Shown here: piece after piece, positions 1 to 8,221 of the stretch
How positions within the stretch are numbered: the stretch's first letter is position 1
Layout: each line of letters starts with the position of its first letter
From: Betaproteobacteria bacterium
GTDB lineage: Bacteria > Pseudomonadota > Gammaproteobacteria > Burkholderiales > Nitrosomonadaceae
Length of the DNA: 10,209 nucleotides
Direction of reading: 5' to 3'
Assembly (NCBI GenBank): GCA_022601315.1
Contig: JAHZIU010000055.1
Coordinates: forward strand, 1 to 10,209
The notes under the pieces: generated by a model
What the model was told of the DNA's origin: nothing
What the model saw: the letters and a program-made list of their open reading frames with translations, nothing else
Databases searched by the model: none
Translations under genes and position numbers: made by a program

Positions 1-80
1 AATAGTAGAAAGCGTGTCTATTTTCTCAAGCATTTAAAATATTAATTAGTAAGTAATAAAACAAGTATACGGGATAGATA

Positions 81-2498
81 TTAATCTGAAGCAACTAGAA
101 ATCGTTCCTTAAATTCTTGAGGTGGCAAAGCTTTACTGTATAACCAACCTTGCAACAAATCACAACCCTGTGCTTGCAAGCATGATCGTTGTGCAAAAGT
201 CTCAACACCTTCGGCTATTACCCGTATCTTTAGGCTCTGAGCTAAAGAGATAATTGCCTTGATCAGGATAAAGTTTTTATCCTGCTGTGTAATATGACGT
301 ACGAAAGAACGATCAATCTTGAGCGTATCAAAGTGAAAGTGGAGCAGGCTATTAAGTGATGAATAACCTGTTCCAAAATCATCAATGGCGAGTTTAACAC
401 CCAATGATTTTATTCCGGCGATCGCTTCTTGCACGACACTTGTATTATCCAGAAAACTACTCTCCGTCAACTCCAGTTCCAAATACCTGGGCAACAGTTG
501 TGACTCCTTTAGGATCATGTTCAATCGATTAATGAATCCTGGTGCACGGAGCTGAAATACGGACATATTGACTGAAATTGAGAAATCCGAACATAAGTTC
601 TGCTGCCATTGCTTTGCTTGGTGGCAAGCAGTTTTCAACACCCAAAAACCAATTTCATGAATCAATCCGGTCTGCTCGGCTATGGGTATCAGTGTTTCAA
701 GTGAAACTTCACCAAGTATTGCGCTGTGCCAACGAAGCAAAGCTTCTGCACCATTGATCTGACCTGTTCTAGCATCGACTAGCGGCTGGTAATAAAGACT
801 AAGTTCAGCACACGCTTGAGCTTGGCGTAAAAGCGTTTCAATCCGCATGTTTTTGACAGCTAACTCATTCATGCTAGCGTCAAAATAAGAAAATTGGGAA
901 CGTCCTCTGGACTTAGCACGATACATGGCGGTATCAGCATTACGCATCAATACATTTGGGTCTGTGCTGTCTTGTGGAAATAAGGAAATACCAATGCTGG
1001 CGCTCATATAGACTTCCCGTCCCTTAATCTTAAAGGGATTCTGGCATAGGTCAGCAATCCGCTGTGCCAAAAAATCAATGTTACCGTCCTCTTGCTCATC
1101 AATTGCAACCACCATAAATTCATCACCACCCAATCTGGAAACACTATCTGAAGCACGTAAGCAATTAACAAGCTGGTTGGCAAAGCGCTTTAGAAACTTA
1201 TCACCAACATGATGTCCCATCGTATCATTGACTTTTTTAAAATCATCCAGATCAATAAATAACAGCGCACCATTTCTCTGGTTACGCTTCGAAGCTGCCA
1301 GCGTCTTTACTAACTTTTCACGCCCTAATTTCCTATTTGGCAAACCGGTAAGGCTGTCAAAATAGGCCAGTTTATATAACTTTTGTTCGTTTTTCTTGCG
1401 TTTGGTTATGTCTCTGGCAATGGCGATAATTAGTTCTATATTTGCGCTGTCAAATTTTCCAATGTGCAGCTCCACAGGAAATTGGCTACCATTTTTACGT
1501 GCATGATAGCCTTCTATGCTTATCGGCCCCAATTTTAGCTTCTCCCATAATTGAAGCAAGCTGTCTCCAGTTATACCGCATTCTATATTCTGCACCGAAA
1601 GTTGAAGCAATTCATTTTGCTCGTAACCCAAGCTTTCGCACGCTCGCTGGTTGACCATAATAAATCGTCCTTCCAAGTCGTGCACAAATATGGCATCAAC
1701 AGCGTGTTCCATTAAGCCACGAAAATGCTGTTCGCTGCGTTTCAACTCTTGCTCAGACCGCTCCCGTGCAGTGATGTCGCGTTTAATTGCTACATATTTT
1801 TCAACACGACCATCCTTTTCTTCTACCGCTGTCACCGTCGTGTCAGATATCCATTGATCACCATTTTTGCGTTGTGAAACAAATTGAGTGCGGCCGCTAC
1901 CATGCTTAATAACACTTTGTTCAAATGCTTTATAAGACATATCATCCACACCTTTTGGTCGTAGTAACTCAGCAGGTGTTTTACCTAAAGTTTCTTCGAG
2001 TGCATAGCCAGTAATCCGCTCATACGCTGGGTTAACATAAATGATGTTGACTTTGTCGTCTGTAATTTCCACCCCATCATCCATCTGCTCCACCACAGTG
2101 GCAAGCAACGCATTACGTTGTTCAATCTGTTTATGCTCACTAATATCCAGGAAACTGTCACAAAGTGCCCATTCTCCATTAATGGAAATTCTAAATGAAT
2201 TATTACTCAGCCAAATCAATTGTCCATCGGCTCTCTCAACCTCAAATTCATAGCGCCATGAACTTTGTTTACCATCAAGGCAGCTCTGATAAAAACGTTC
2301 AATTGCAGCCAAATCAGATTTGGCAAACAAACAGCGAATATCTTTTATGGTAAGAATATGGTCTGGATTAGGGTAGGCCAGCAGGTCCGCAAACGCTTGA
2401 TTAACAAATAGTGGTTGAAAATTCTGATGAATCATTATGCCTTGTCCAGACTGCTGAATAATACTAGCAAATAATGAATCATCTATTACAGGCCGCAT
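81..2498 (-). CDS. PAS-PAS-PAS-GGDEF-EAL c-di-GMP synthase/phosphodiesterase
   Basis: This is a cytoplasmic signalling enzyme that should make and/or degrade cyclic di-GMP; no membrane segment or signal peptide is visible. Numbered from the upstream ATG at 2522, three PAS domains lie at about residues 17-130, 139-253 and 265-375. A GGDEF domain follows at about 380-545 and an EAL domain at about 560-805. The GGDEF signature is intact (465-469), with an RASD inhibitory site (456-459) exactly five residues before it. The EAL domain keeps E593-A-L, N652, ELTES (684-688), DDFGTG (714-719), KID (735-737) and E771-GVET, so both activities look possible. I chose the ATG at codon 9 (2498) because AAGGA lies four bases before it, whereas the ATG at 2522 has no Shine-Dalgarno; this gives 805 residues. 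PAS ligands cannot be predicted from sequence: no obvious haem or flavin signature was recognised. Domain assignment is very sure; the net activity is not known. Confidence 0.96.
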   Translation of the reverse strand: MRPVIDDSLFASIIQQSGQGIMIHQNFQPLFVNQAFADLLAYPNPDHILTIKDIRCLFAKSDLAAIERFYQSCLDGKQSSWRYEFEVERADGQLIWLSNNSFRISINGEWALCDSFLDISEHKQIEQRNALLATVVEQMDDGVEITDDKVNIIYVNPAYERITGYALEETLGKTPAELLRPKGVDDMSYKAFEQSVIKHGSGRTQFVSQRKNGDQWISDTTVTAVEEKDGRVEKYVAIKRDITARERSEQELKRSEQHFRGLMEHAVDAIFVHDLEGRFIMVNQRACESLGYEQNELLQLSVQNIECGITGDSLLQLWEKLKLGPISIEGYHARKNGSQFPVELHIGKFDSANIELIIAIARDITKRKKNEQKLYKLAYFDSLTGLPNRKLGREKLVKTLAASKRNQRNGALLFIDLDDFKKVNDTMGHHVGDKFLKRFANQLVNCLRASDSVSRLGGDEFMVVAIDEQEDGNIDFLAQRIADLCQNPFKIKGREVYMSASIGISLFPQDSTDPNVLMRNADTAMYRAKSRGRSQFSYFDASMNELAVKNMRIETLLRQAQACAELSLYYQPLVDARTGQINGAEALLRWHSAILGEVSLETLIPIAEQTGLIHEIGFWVLKTACHQAKQWQQNLCSDFSISVNMSVFQLRAPGFINRLNMILKESQLLPRYLELELTESSFLDNTSVVQEAIAGIKSLGVKLAIDDFGTGYSSLNSLLHFHFDTLKIDRSFVRHITQQDKNFILIKAIISLAQSLKIRVIAEGVETFAQRSCLQAQGCDLLQGWLYSKALPPQEFKERFLVASD

Positions 2499-2666
2499 AA
2501 TATCCTTATCCTTCAAACCCATACTGATAATTATTTGATTTAAAGCGGTCTCGAACCAGTACTTGCATTTCTGACATTGATAATATAAATCCGTTGCAAC
2601 CCTTCTGTGAGAATGATCGAATTGTTTGAACCACCTTACTTATTTTATTTACTTCCATATTTATAT

Positions 2667-2696
2667 ATAAAACTTACGCCAAAGATTAATTATCAA
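2667..2696 (-). promoter_or_regulatory. Possible sigma70-type promoter for the GGDEF-EAL gene
   Basis: On the minus strand TTGATA (2696-2691, five of six bases of the -35 consensus) is followed after 18 bases by TTTTAT (2672-2667, four of six). The -35 box overlaps the last codons and stop of the DUF2835 gene. If real, it leaves an untranslated leader of about 160 bases before the GGDEF-EAL gene. The surroundings are AT-rich, so chance matches are likely. Confidence 0.22.
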
Positions 2697-2913
2697 TACG
2701 GCAAATTGATACAAACTTATTTTGTTCATTAAAAACCAACTCAAACGTACCGTGTACACCATGCTTTTGAACCACCGAGCGTAAAACATTGGCTGGAAAC
2801 CGAATGGTACGACCATCTGTTGTCTTCGCCACTACAGCATTAACCTCACCCTCGTAATAGTATAAAAGTTTATCTGGAGAAATATTGAGAACAACGTGTA
2901 AACGCTGAAGCAT
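2686..2913 (-). CDS. DUF2835 family small protein
   Basis: This 75-residue protein of unknown function resembles the DUF2835 family in length and pattern. A short beta-rich start (LHVVLNIS) leads to a tyrosine-rich YYYEGEV segment (about 18-24), then TTDGRTIRFPANVLR (about 31-45), HGVHGTFEL (about 51-59), and a final FVSICRI strand. No catalytic motif, signal peptide or membrane helix is seen, so it is probably a small soluble beta-rich protein. The start is well supported: GAGAGG (2921-2926) lies seven bases before the ATG. It is 61 bp downstream of the pseudouridine synthase gene on the same strand with no clear terminator between, so the two may be co-transcribed. The family call is from memory of its consensus. 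I assign no biochemical role. Confidence 0.88.
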   Translation of the reverse strand: MLQRLHVVLNISPDKLLYYYEGEVNAVVAKTTDGRTIRFPANVLRSVVQKHGVHGTFELVFNEQNKFVSICRIDN

Positions 2914-2920
2914 CCTACAA

Positions 2921-2926
2921 CCTCTC
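2921..2926 (-). promoter_or_regulatory. Shine-Dalgarno of the DUF2835 gene
   Basis: GAGAGG on the minus strand sits seven bases from the ATG at 2913. It is one of the few strong ribosome binding sites in this window and it fixes the start of this small gene. Confidence 0.7.
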
Positions 2927-2974
2927 TTGTTTTACCTGGAATCTAGTAGGCGGAAAACTATGGTTTAATAACAA

Positions 2975-3706
2975 CTAAAACCTTTCGCTCTTTAGCAAGT
3001 AACGCCACTTTCCCTCTGGCAAATTACCCAGTTTAACCTTGCCAATTCGCACCCGTTTTAATCCAACAGCCTGTATATCCACCAATTCACACATGCGGCG
3101 AATCTGGCGTTTCTTACCTTCTCTTAAAATGAAACGCAGTTGATCCTGATTTTGCCAGCTTACTTGTGCATGTTTCAATACTTTTCCATCCAAACTCAAC
3201 CCATGATTCAACAAAGCCAGATTTTCCTTAGACAAGGAACCCTTAATCCGCACCAAATATTCCTTTTCGATTTTAGAATCGGCCCCAATGAGTTGTTTAG
3301 CGATGCGCCCATCCTGTGTCATTATCAGCAAACCCTGGGAATCAATATCCAGCCTTCCTGCTGGTGCCAAGTTTTTTAAATGCATTGGACTAAAACGTTG
3401 TGGAAAACGCTTGTCTACAAATTGGGAGTCCCCATTGATTAAGTTGACAGCAGGTTGATAGCCAGGTTCTGGCTGCCCTGAAACATAGCCAATGGGTTTA
3501 TTGATTAAAATAGTTACATAACCATGTTGCTGTGCCTGAGCCGCTTTATCTAGCTTAATTTTCTGGCTTGGATAAATCTTTGTACCCAATTCAGTAATTC
3601 GCTCACCATCGACAAATACCCAGCCACGCTCTATATATTTGTCCGCTTCCCGACGAGAACAAATTCCTTGCTCCGACATAAGTTTTGATAAACGAATTTT
3701 TTCCAT
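2975..3706 (-). CDS. rluF: 23S rRNA pseudouridine synthase, RluF-like (RsuA/RluB/RluE/RluF family)
   Basis: The enzyme isomerises a uridine in ribosomal RNA to pseudouridine. The N-terminus is an S4 RNA-binding domain (about 4-60) with the segment [18 protein letters not shown] (11-28), which closely resembles E. coli RluF, whose target is U2604 of 23S rRNA. The catalytic domain follows with NKPIGYVSG (69-77), the family motif [10 protein letters not shown] (117-126, catalytic Asp120), EKEYLV (147-152) and [12 protein letters not shown] (196-207). Compared with E. coli RluF there is a longer insert between NKPIG and GRLD (about 80-115), and the lysine-rich C-terminal tail is absent. The protein is 243 residues. 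The start has no good Shine-Dalgarno, but an in-frame TAA 18 bases upstream and the conserved S4 start leave no better choice. RluF is favoured over RluB or RluE on the N-terminal match; the exact target uridine is inferred. Confidence 0.93.
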   Translation of the reverse strand: MEKIRLSKLMSEQGICSRREADKYIERGWVFVDGERITELGTKIYPSQKIKLDKAAQAQQHGYVTILINKPIGYVSGQPEPGYQPAVNLINGDSQFVDKRFPQRFSPMHLKNLAPAGRLDIDSQGLLIMTQDGRIAKQLIGADSKIEKEYLVRIKGSLSKENLALLNHGLSLDGKVLKHAQVSWQNQDQLRFILREGKKRQIRRMCELVDIQAVGLKRVRIGKVKLGNLPEGKWRYLLKSERF

Positions 3707-3747
3707 AAGGTTTAATAGGGTTTATGATGTTGTACTTATTGAAGACG

Positions 3748-3878
3748 CTTCTAAAAAATTCAGTGTTCGCCCAAATACAAGGTGCAGAAAAAATTTTTCA
3801 GCGCAGCATATGTTTGATATGTAAACAATAAATTTTTCTGTAACACAGCAGTTGGAGTGAAATCTGGATTTTTAGAAG
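3748..3878. repeat. 131-bp imperfect palindrome between rluF-like and rhodanese genes (element A)
   Basis: The outer arms are CTTCTAAAAAATTCAG (3748-3763) and CTGGATTTTTAGAAG (3864-3878), which pair with one gap and one mismatch. Nested inside are CAGAAAAAATTT (3785-3796) and AAATTTTTCTG (3830-3840), which pair with a single extra A. At the centre CATAT and ATATG flank a five-base loop (3807-3821). The stretches between the arms also show partial complementarity. The segment is AT-rich, contains no gene, and shares its left part with a second copy at 4433-4527. This fits a degenerate palindromic repeat or a MITE-like remnant; no target-site duplication was seen. Confidence 0.6.
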
Positions 3879-3901
3879 TGCCCTTGATGCGTTATTATAA
3901 T
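3872..3901 (+). promoter_or_regulatory. Probable promoter of the rhodanese gene
   Basis: A perfect -10 box TATAAT (3896-3901) lies 18 bases after TTAGAA (3872-3877, four of six bases of the -35 consensus). The predicted start point is near 3908, about 60 bases before the rhodanese start codon. The -35 box lies within the right arm of the palindromic element, so the repeat may supply part of the promoter. Confidence 0.45.
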
Positions 3902-3918
3902 GTCAGTATGACATGACA
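3901..3918 (+). promoter_or_regulatory. Operator-like inverted repeat at the rhodanese promoter
   Basis: TGTCA (3901-3905) and TGACA (3909-3913) form a perfect five-base inverted repeat around GTA, and TGACA is repeated at once (3914-3918). It overlaps the end of the -10 box and the expected transcription start, a typical position for a repressor. No regulator can be named from this short site. Confidence 0.3.
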
Positions 3919-3968
3919 AGAAAAATACCAATATATTTACCACGTTTACACCAATCGGAAAAATAGTG

Positions 3969-4424
3969 ATGGATGAAACCACAACAGAAATACTACAAAG
4001 AGCACAACAACGCGCCAAAAATCTAGAATTACCCTATCACGGCGCTTTACTTCCTGCAGAAGCTTACAAATTGATGCAGAAAGCGCCAGACGCACAAATT
4101 GTTGATATTCGTTCAAATGCTGAGCTAGACTGGGTAGGACGCATACCAGGCGCCATTGAAATTGAATTACGAACTTATCCTGGAATGCAACCAAATTCAA
4201 ATTTTCTGGATCAACTGTCTGACCGGGTTGATAAAAGCGCAACTGTGCTGTTTATCTGCCGCAGTGGCGCACGCTCTAATCATGCTGCGGCTGTTGCCAC
4301 GCAATCAGGTTTTACGGATTGCTACAACGTTCTAGAAGGTTTTGAAGGTGATAAGGATGAAGCCGGTCACCGTGGTACGCTTTCAGGCTGGAAAGTGGCC
4401 AACTTGCCGTGGGAACAAAGTTAA
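3969..4424 (+). CDS. Single-domain rhodanese-like sulfurtransferase
   Basis: This is a cytoplasmic rhodanese-homology protein, likely a carrier or donor of persulfide sulfur. Numbered from the GTG at 3966, the domain covers about 27-150. It opens with VDIRSNAELDWVGRIPGA (46-63), including the family's substrate-binding DxR, and holds the active-site loop C98-RSGARS with the catalytic cysteine present. It ends with YNVLEGFEGDKD (120-131) and GWKVANLPW (141-149). The active-site loop has the six-residue length of classical rhodaneses rather than of arsenate-reductase or Cdc25-type relatives. A GTG (3966) and an ATG (3969) are adjacent; a weak GGA (3957-3959) could serve either, and I use the ATG, giving 151 residues. 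The gene stands alone: it diverges from the rluF-like gene and converges on uppP, with a related repeat on each side. The in vivo sulfur donor and acceptor are unknown. Confidence 0.94.
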   Translation: MDETTTEILQRAQQRAKNLELPYHGALLPAEAYKLMQKAPDAQIVDIRSNAELDWVGRIPGAIEIELRTYPGMQPNSNFLDQLSDRVDKSATVLFICRSGARSNHAAAVATQSGFTDCYNVLEGFEGDKDEAGHRGTLSGWKVANLPWEQS

Positions 4425-4432
4425 AAACAACC

Positions 4433-4487
4433 TGTAAAATTCCAACTTCGCCTCGCCTAAATCAAGGGCGTTGGAGAGAATTTTGCA
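4433..4487. terminator. Stem-loop between convergent rhodanese and uppP genes, possible bidirectional terminator
   Basis: CCAA (4442-4445) pairs with TTGG (4471-4474), CGCC (4449-4452) pairs with GGCG (4467-4470), and the outer TGTAAAATT (4433-4441) pairs with AATTTTGCA (4479-4487) except for one base. TTTT runs follow the GC-rich part on both strands, as expected for a terminator shared by two convergent genes. The bulges and short T runs make it weaker than a textbook example. Confidence 0.42.
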
Positions 4488-4527
4488 GTACCGCATATAG
4501 TCGATTTGTAATCGATAAATTTTTCGC
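4433..4527. repeat. Second copy of the palindrome-related repeat (element B)
   Basis: This segment is collinear with 3751-3840. The best conserved block is 4493-4527 against 3806-3840, where I count 27 identical bases of 35, including the shared GATAAATTTTTC-like end. Further left, CAAGG/CAAGGG and AATTTT(T/G)CAG are shared in the same order. It contains a perfect TCGATT-TGT-AATCGA hairpin (4501-4515) and stops immediately before the uppP stop codon. It fills almost the whole intergenic gap. Confidence 0.5.
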
Positions 4528-5370
4528 TTAAGTAACGACATTACCTTCAGCGTCTGACCAGGCGATAATACCTGTCTGAGCCGTTACCAGAATAATGATA
4601 CCAAACACGATTCTGTACCAGGCAAACACAGTAAAGTCATGATTACTGATAAAACGTATTAAAGCACGCACCGCCAATAACGCGCTGAAAAATGCGGCAA
4701 TAAACCCCACTGCAAACATACTGAAATCACTGTATTCCAAAATATCTCGGTTTTTATAGACATCATAAAACGTAGCGGCAAACATAATTGGAATGGCCAA
4801 AAAAAATGAAAACTCGGTGGCCGCCTTGCGTGATAAACCGAAAAGCAACCCACCGATGATCGTCGCACCGGAACGTGAAGTCCCTGGGATCAATGCCAAG
4901 CATTGCGCACACCCCACTTTTAGCGCATGTTTCCAACTCATGTCATCAACTTGTTCAGCCTCAATCACGTGATCCCTACGCTCGGCCCATAAAATCAGTA
5001 TCCCACCAACAACCAAAGCCGTCGCGACTGACACAGGGTTGAACAAGTATTGCTTGATAATATCAATGAATAATAAACCCAGAATTGCAGCAGGCATAAA
5101 TGCAATCAGCAAATTTAAGACAAAACGATTAGCAGCTTTGTCTGCACCGATACCGACAACCACATCATAGATCTTGGTACGATATTCCCAGCATACTGCC
5201 AGAATGGCACCCAATTGAATAGCAATGGTAAAAACTTTACCTTTTTCATCATTAAAATCCAGCAAATCACCCACCACAATGAGATGACCTGTGGAAGAGA
5301 TTGGCAAAAACTCCGTTAACCCCTCTACAATACCAAGTATTAATGCCTTAAGTAATAAAGTTAGGTCCAT
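4528..5370 (-). CDS. uppP: Undecaprenyl-diphosphatase UppP/BacA
   Basis: This integral inner-membrane enzyme removes a phosphate from undecaprenyl pyrophosphate, recycling the lipid carrier of peptidoglycan and other cell-surface polymers; overproduction is known to give bacitracin resistance. The 280 residues match the family length (E. coli 273). The first signature [14 protein letters not shown] (16-29) supplies the conserved Glu16, Glu20, Ser26 and His29. The second, [10 protein letters not shown] (162-171), supplies Arg166. About seven to eight hydrophobic segments are visible, for example around 85-105, 112-128, 190-203, 218-236 and 252-270. The start has no strong Shine-Dalgarno. It lies 30 bp after thiC on the same strand with no terminator visible, so co-transcription with thiC is plausible. 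Stop and convergent repeat are adjacent. Confidence 0.97.
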   Translation of the reverse strand: MDLTLLLKALILGIVEGLTEFLPISSTGHLIVVGDLLDFNDEKGKVFTIAIQLGAILAVCWEYRTKIYDVVVGIGADKAANRFVLNLLIAFMPAAILGLLFIDIIKQYLFNPVSVATALVVGGILILWAERRDHVIEAEQVDDMSWKHALKVGCAQCLALIPGTSRSGATIIGGLLFGLSRKAATEFSFFLAIPIMFAATFYDVYKNRDILEYSDFSMFAVGFIAAFFSALLAVRALIRFISNHDFTVFAWYRIVFGIIILVTAQTGIIAWSDAEGNVVT

Positions 5371-5400
5371 ATGAATGAGCAGCGCTTATAAATTAAGTGA

Positions 5401-7428
<2,028 letters not shown>

Positions 7429-7493
7429 ATGCTGTGAAGCTAATGGAAATGTGAAATAATTGCAAGTCTGTCACTAAATTTGAAAGAAACATT

Positions 7494-8147
7494 ATGAACC
7501 TCGAAGAAACCCGATCCAATATGGTAACCCAGCAAATTCGCACTTGGAACGTGCTGGATGATGAAGTACTTAATTTATTATACAAATTACATCGTGAGAA
7601 ATTTGTCCTGGCAGCTTATCATGACATGGCTTTTGTTGATATGGAAATTCCACTGGGTCATGGTCAAGTGATGCTTGCACCTAAAATGGAAGCACGTATT
7701 CTACAGGAACTAAACATTAAAAAAACAGATAAGATTTTAGAAGTTGGCAGTGGTAGTGGATACATGACTGCTTTGCTGGCTGAAAAAGGCGCGCATGTTT
7801 ATAGTGTTGAAATTATTCCTGAATTCAAAGGGATGGCAGAAAAAAATCTGGCTGCGCACGACATTTCTAATGTTACATTAGAACAGGGGGATGCCGCTCA
7901 AGGTTGGTCAAAGTATGCGCCCTACGATGTGATCGTATTAACAGGATCTACACCTGTATTGCCTGAAATTTTTCAAAATAGCCTGAATCCGGGCGGACGC
8001 TTATTTGCAATTGTGGGTGAAGAACCCGTAATGGATGCTGAAATTATTACCTATGTCGCACCAGGCGAATTCAATACAACCAAATTATTTGAAACCAGCA
8101 CCGTACCATTTATTAATGCACAGCAACCAAAAAGGTTTACCTTTTGA
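7494..8147 (+). CDS. Protein-L-isoaspartate O-methyltransferase-like SAM methyltransferase
   Basis: The 217-residue protein has the fold of the PCMT family. An N-terminal helical part (MVTQQIRTWNVLDDEVL, 10-26) is followed by REKFVLAAYHDMAFVD (34-49), the SAM-binding motif ILEVGSGSGYMTALLA (81-96), the acidic VEII strand end (105-108), and a later LNPGGRLFAIVG strand. True isoaspartyl methyltransferases carry a TISQP-type motif with a catalytic Ser or Thr after GxGQ; here the corresponding stretch is GHGQVMLAP (55-63), which lacks it. Annotation pipelines would probably call it pcm, but repair of isoaspartyl residues is doubtful. It is 74 bp upstream of tolC, an order I recall from other beta-proteobacteria. 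It diverges from thiC, and the Shine-Dalgarno is weak. The substrate is unknown. Confidence 0.9.
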   Translation: MNLEETRSNMVTQQIRTWNVLDDEVLNLLYKLHREKFVLAAYHDMAFVDMEIPLGHGQVMLAPKMEARILQELNIKKTDKILEVGSGSGYMTALLAEKGAHVYSVEIIPEFKGMAEKNLAAHDISNVTLEQGDAAQGWSKYAPYDVIVLTGSTPVLPEIFQNSLNPGGRLFAIVGEEPVMDAEIITYVAPGEFNTTKLFETSTVPFINAQQPKRFTF

Positions 8148-8164
8148 TTATTAGATTTATTTTA

Positions 8165-8188
8165 GGGGCCACAGGCCTATTTTTCTTT
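8165..8188 (+). terminator. Weak terminator-like hairpin between the methyltransferase gene and tolC
   Basis: GGCC-ACA-GGCC (8167-8177) is followed by TATTTTTCTTT. The stem is only four base pairs, so it may attenuate rather than stop transcription into tolC, or it may be chance. Confidence 0.25.
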
Positions 8189-8221
8189 CGTCATTGCTCC
8201 AAAATATAATCAAAAATCATT

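Noticed and set aside
2593..2613. Small palindromes GTTGCAAC and TTCTGTGAGAA in the leader of the GGDEF-EAL gene as operator sites.
   Set aside because: They are short, unpaired with a convincing promoter, and expected by chance in AT-rich intergenic sequence.
3639..3824. 61-codon plus-strand frame crossing from the rluF-like gene into the palindrome.
   Set aside because: It is half antisense to the S4 domain of the pseudouridine synthase and half repeat sequence, with no ribosome binding site.
3707..3965. Remnant of an insertion sequence or a transposase gene in the palindrome region.
   Set aside because: No frame in the region encodes transposase-like sequence and no target-site duplication was found. 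Only a non-coding repeat is supported.
3946..4242. 98-codon open frame on the minus strand opposite the rhodanese gene.
   Set aside because: It overlaps a clearly recognisable rhodanese frame and its translation resembles no family I know; it is a shadow frame.
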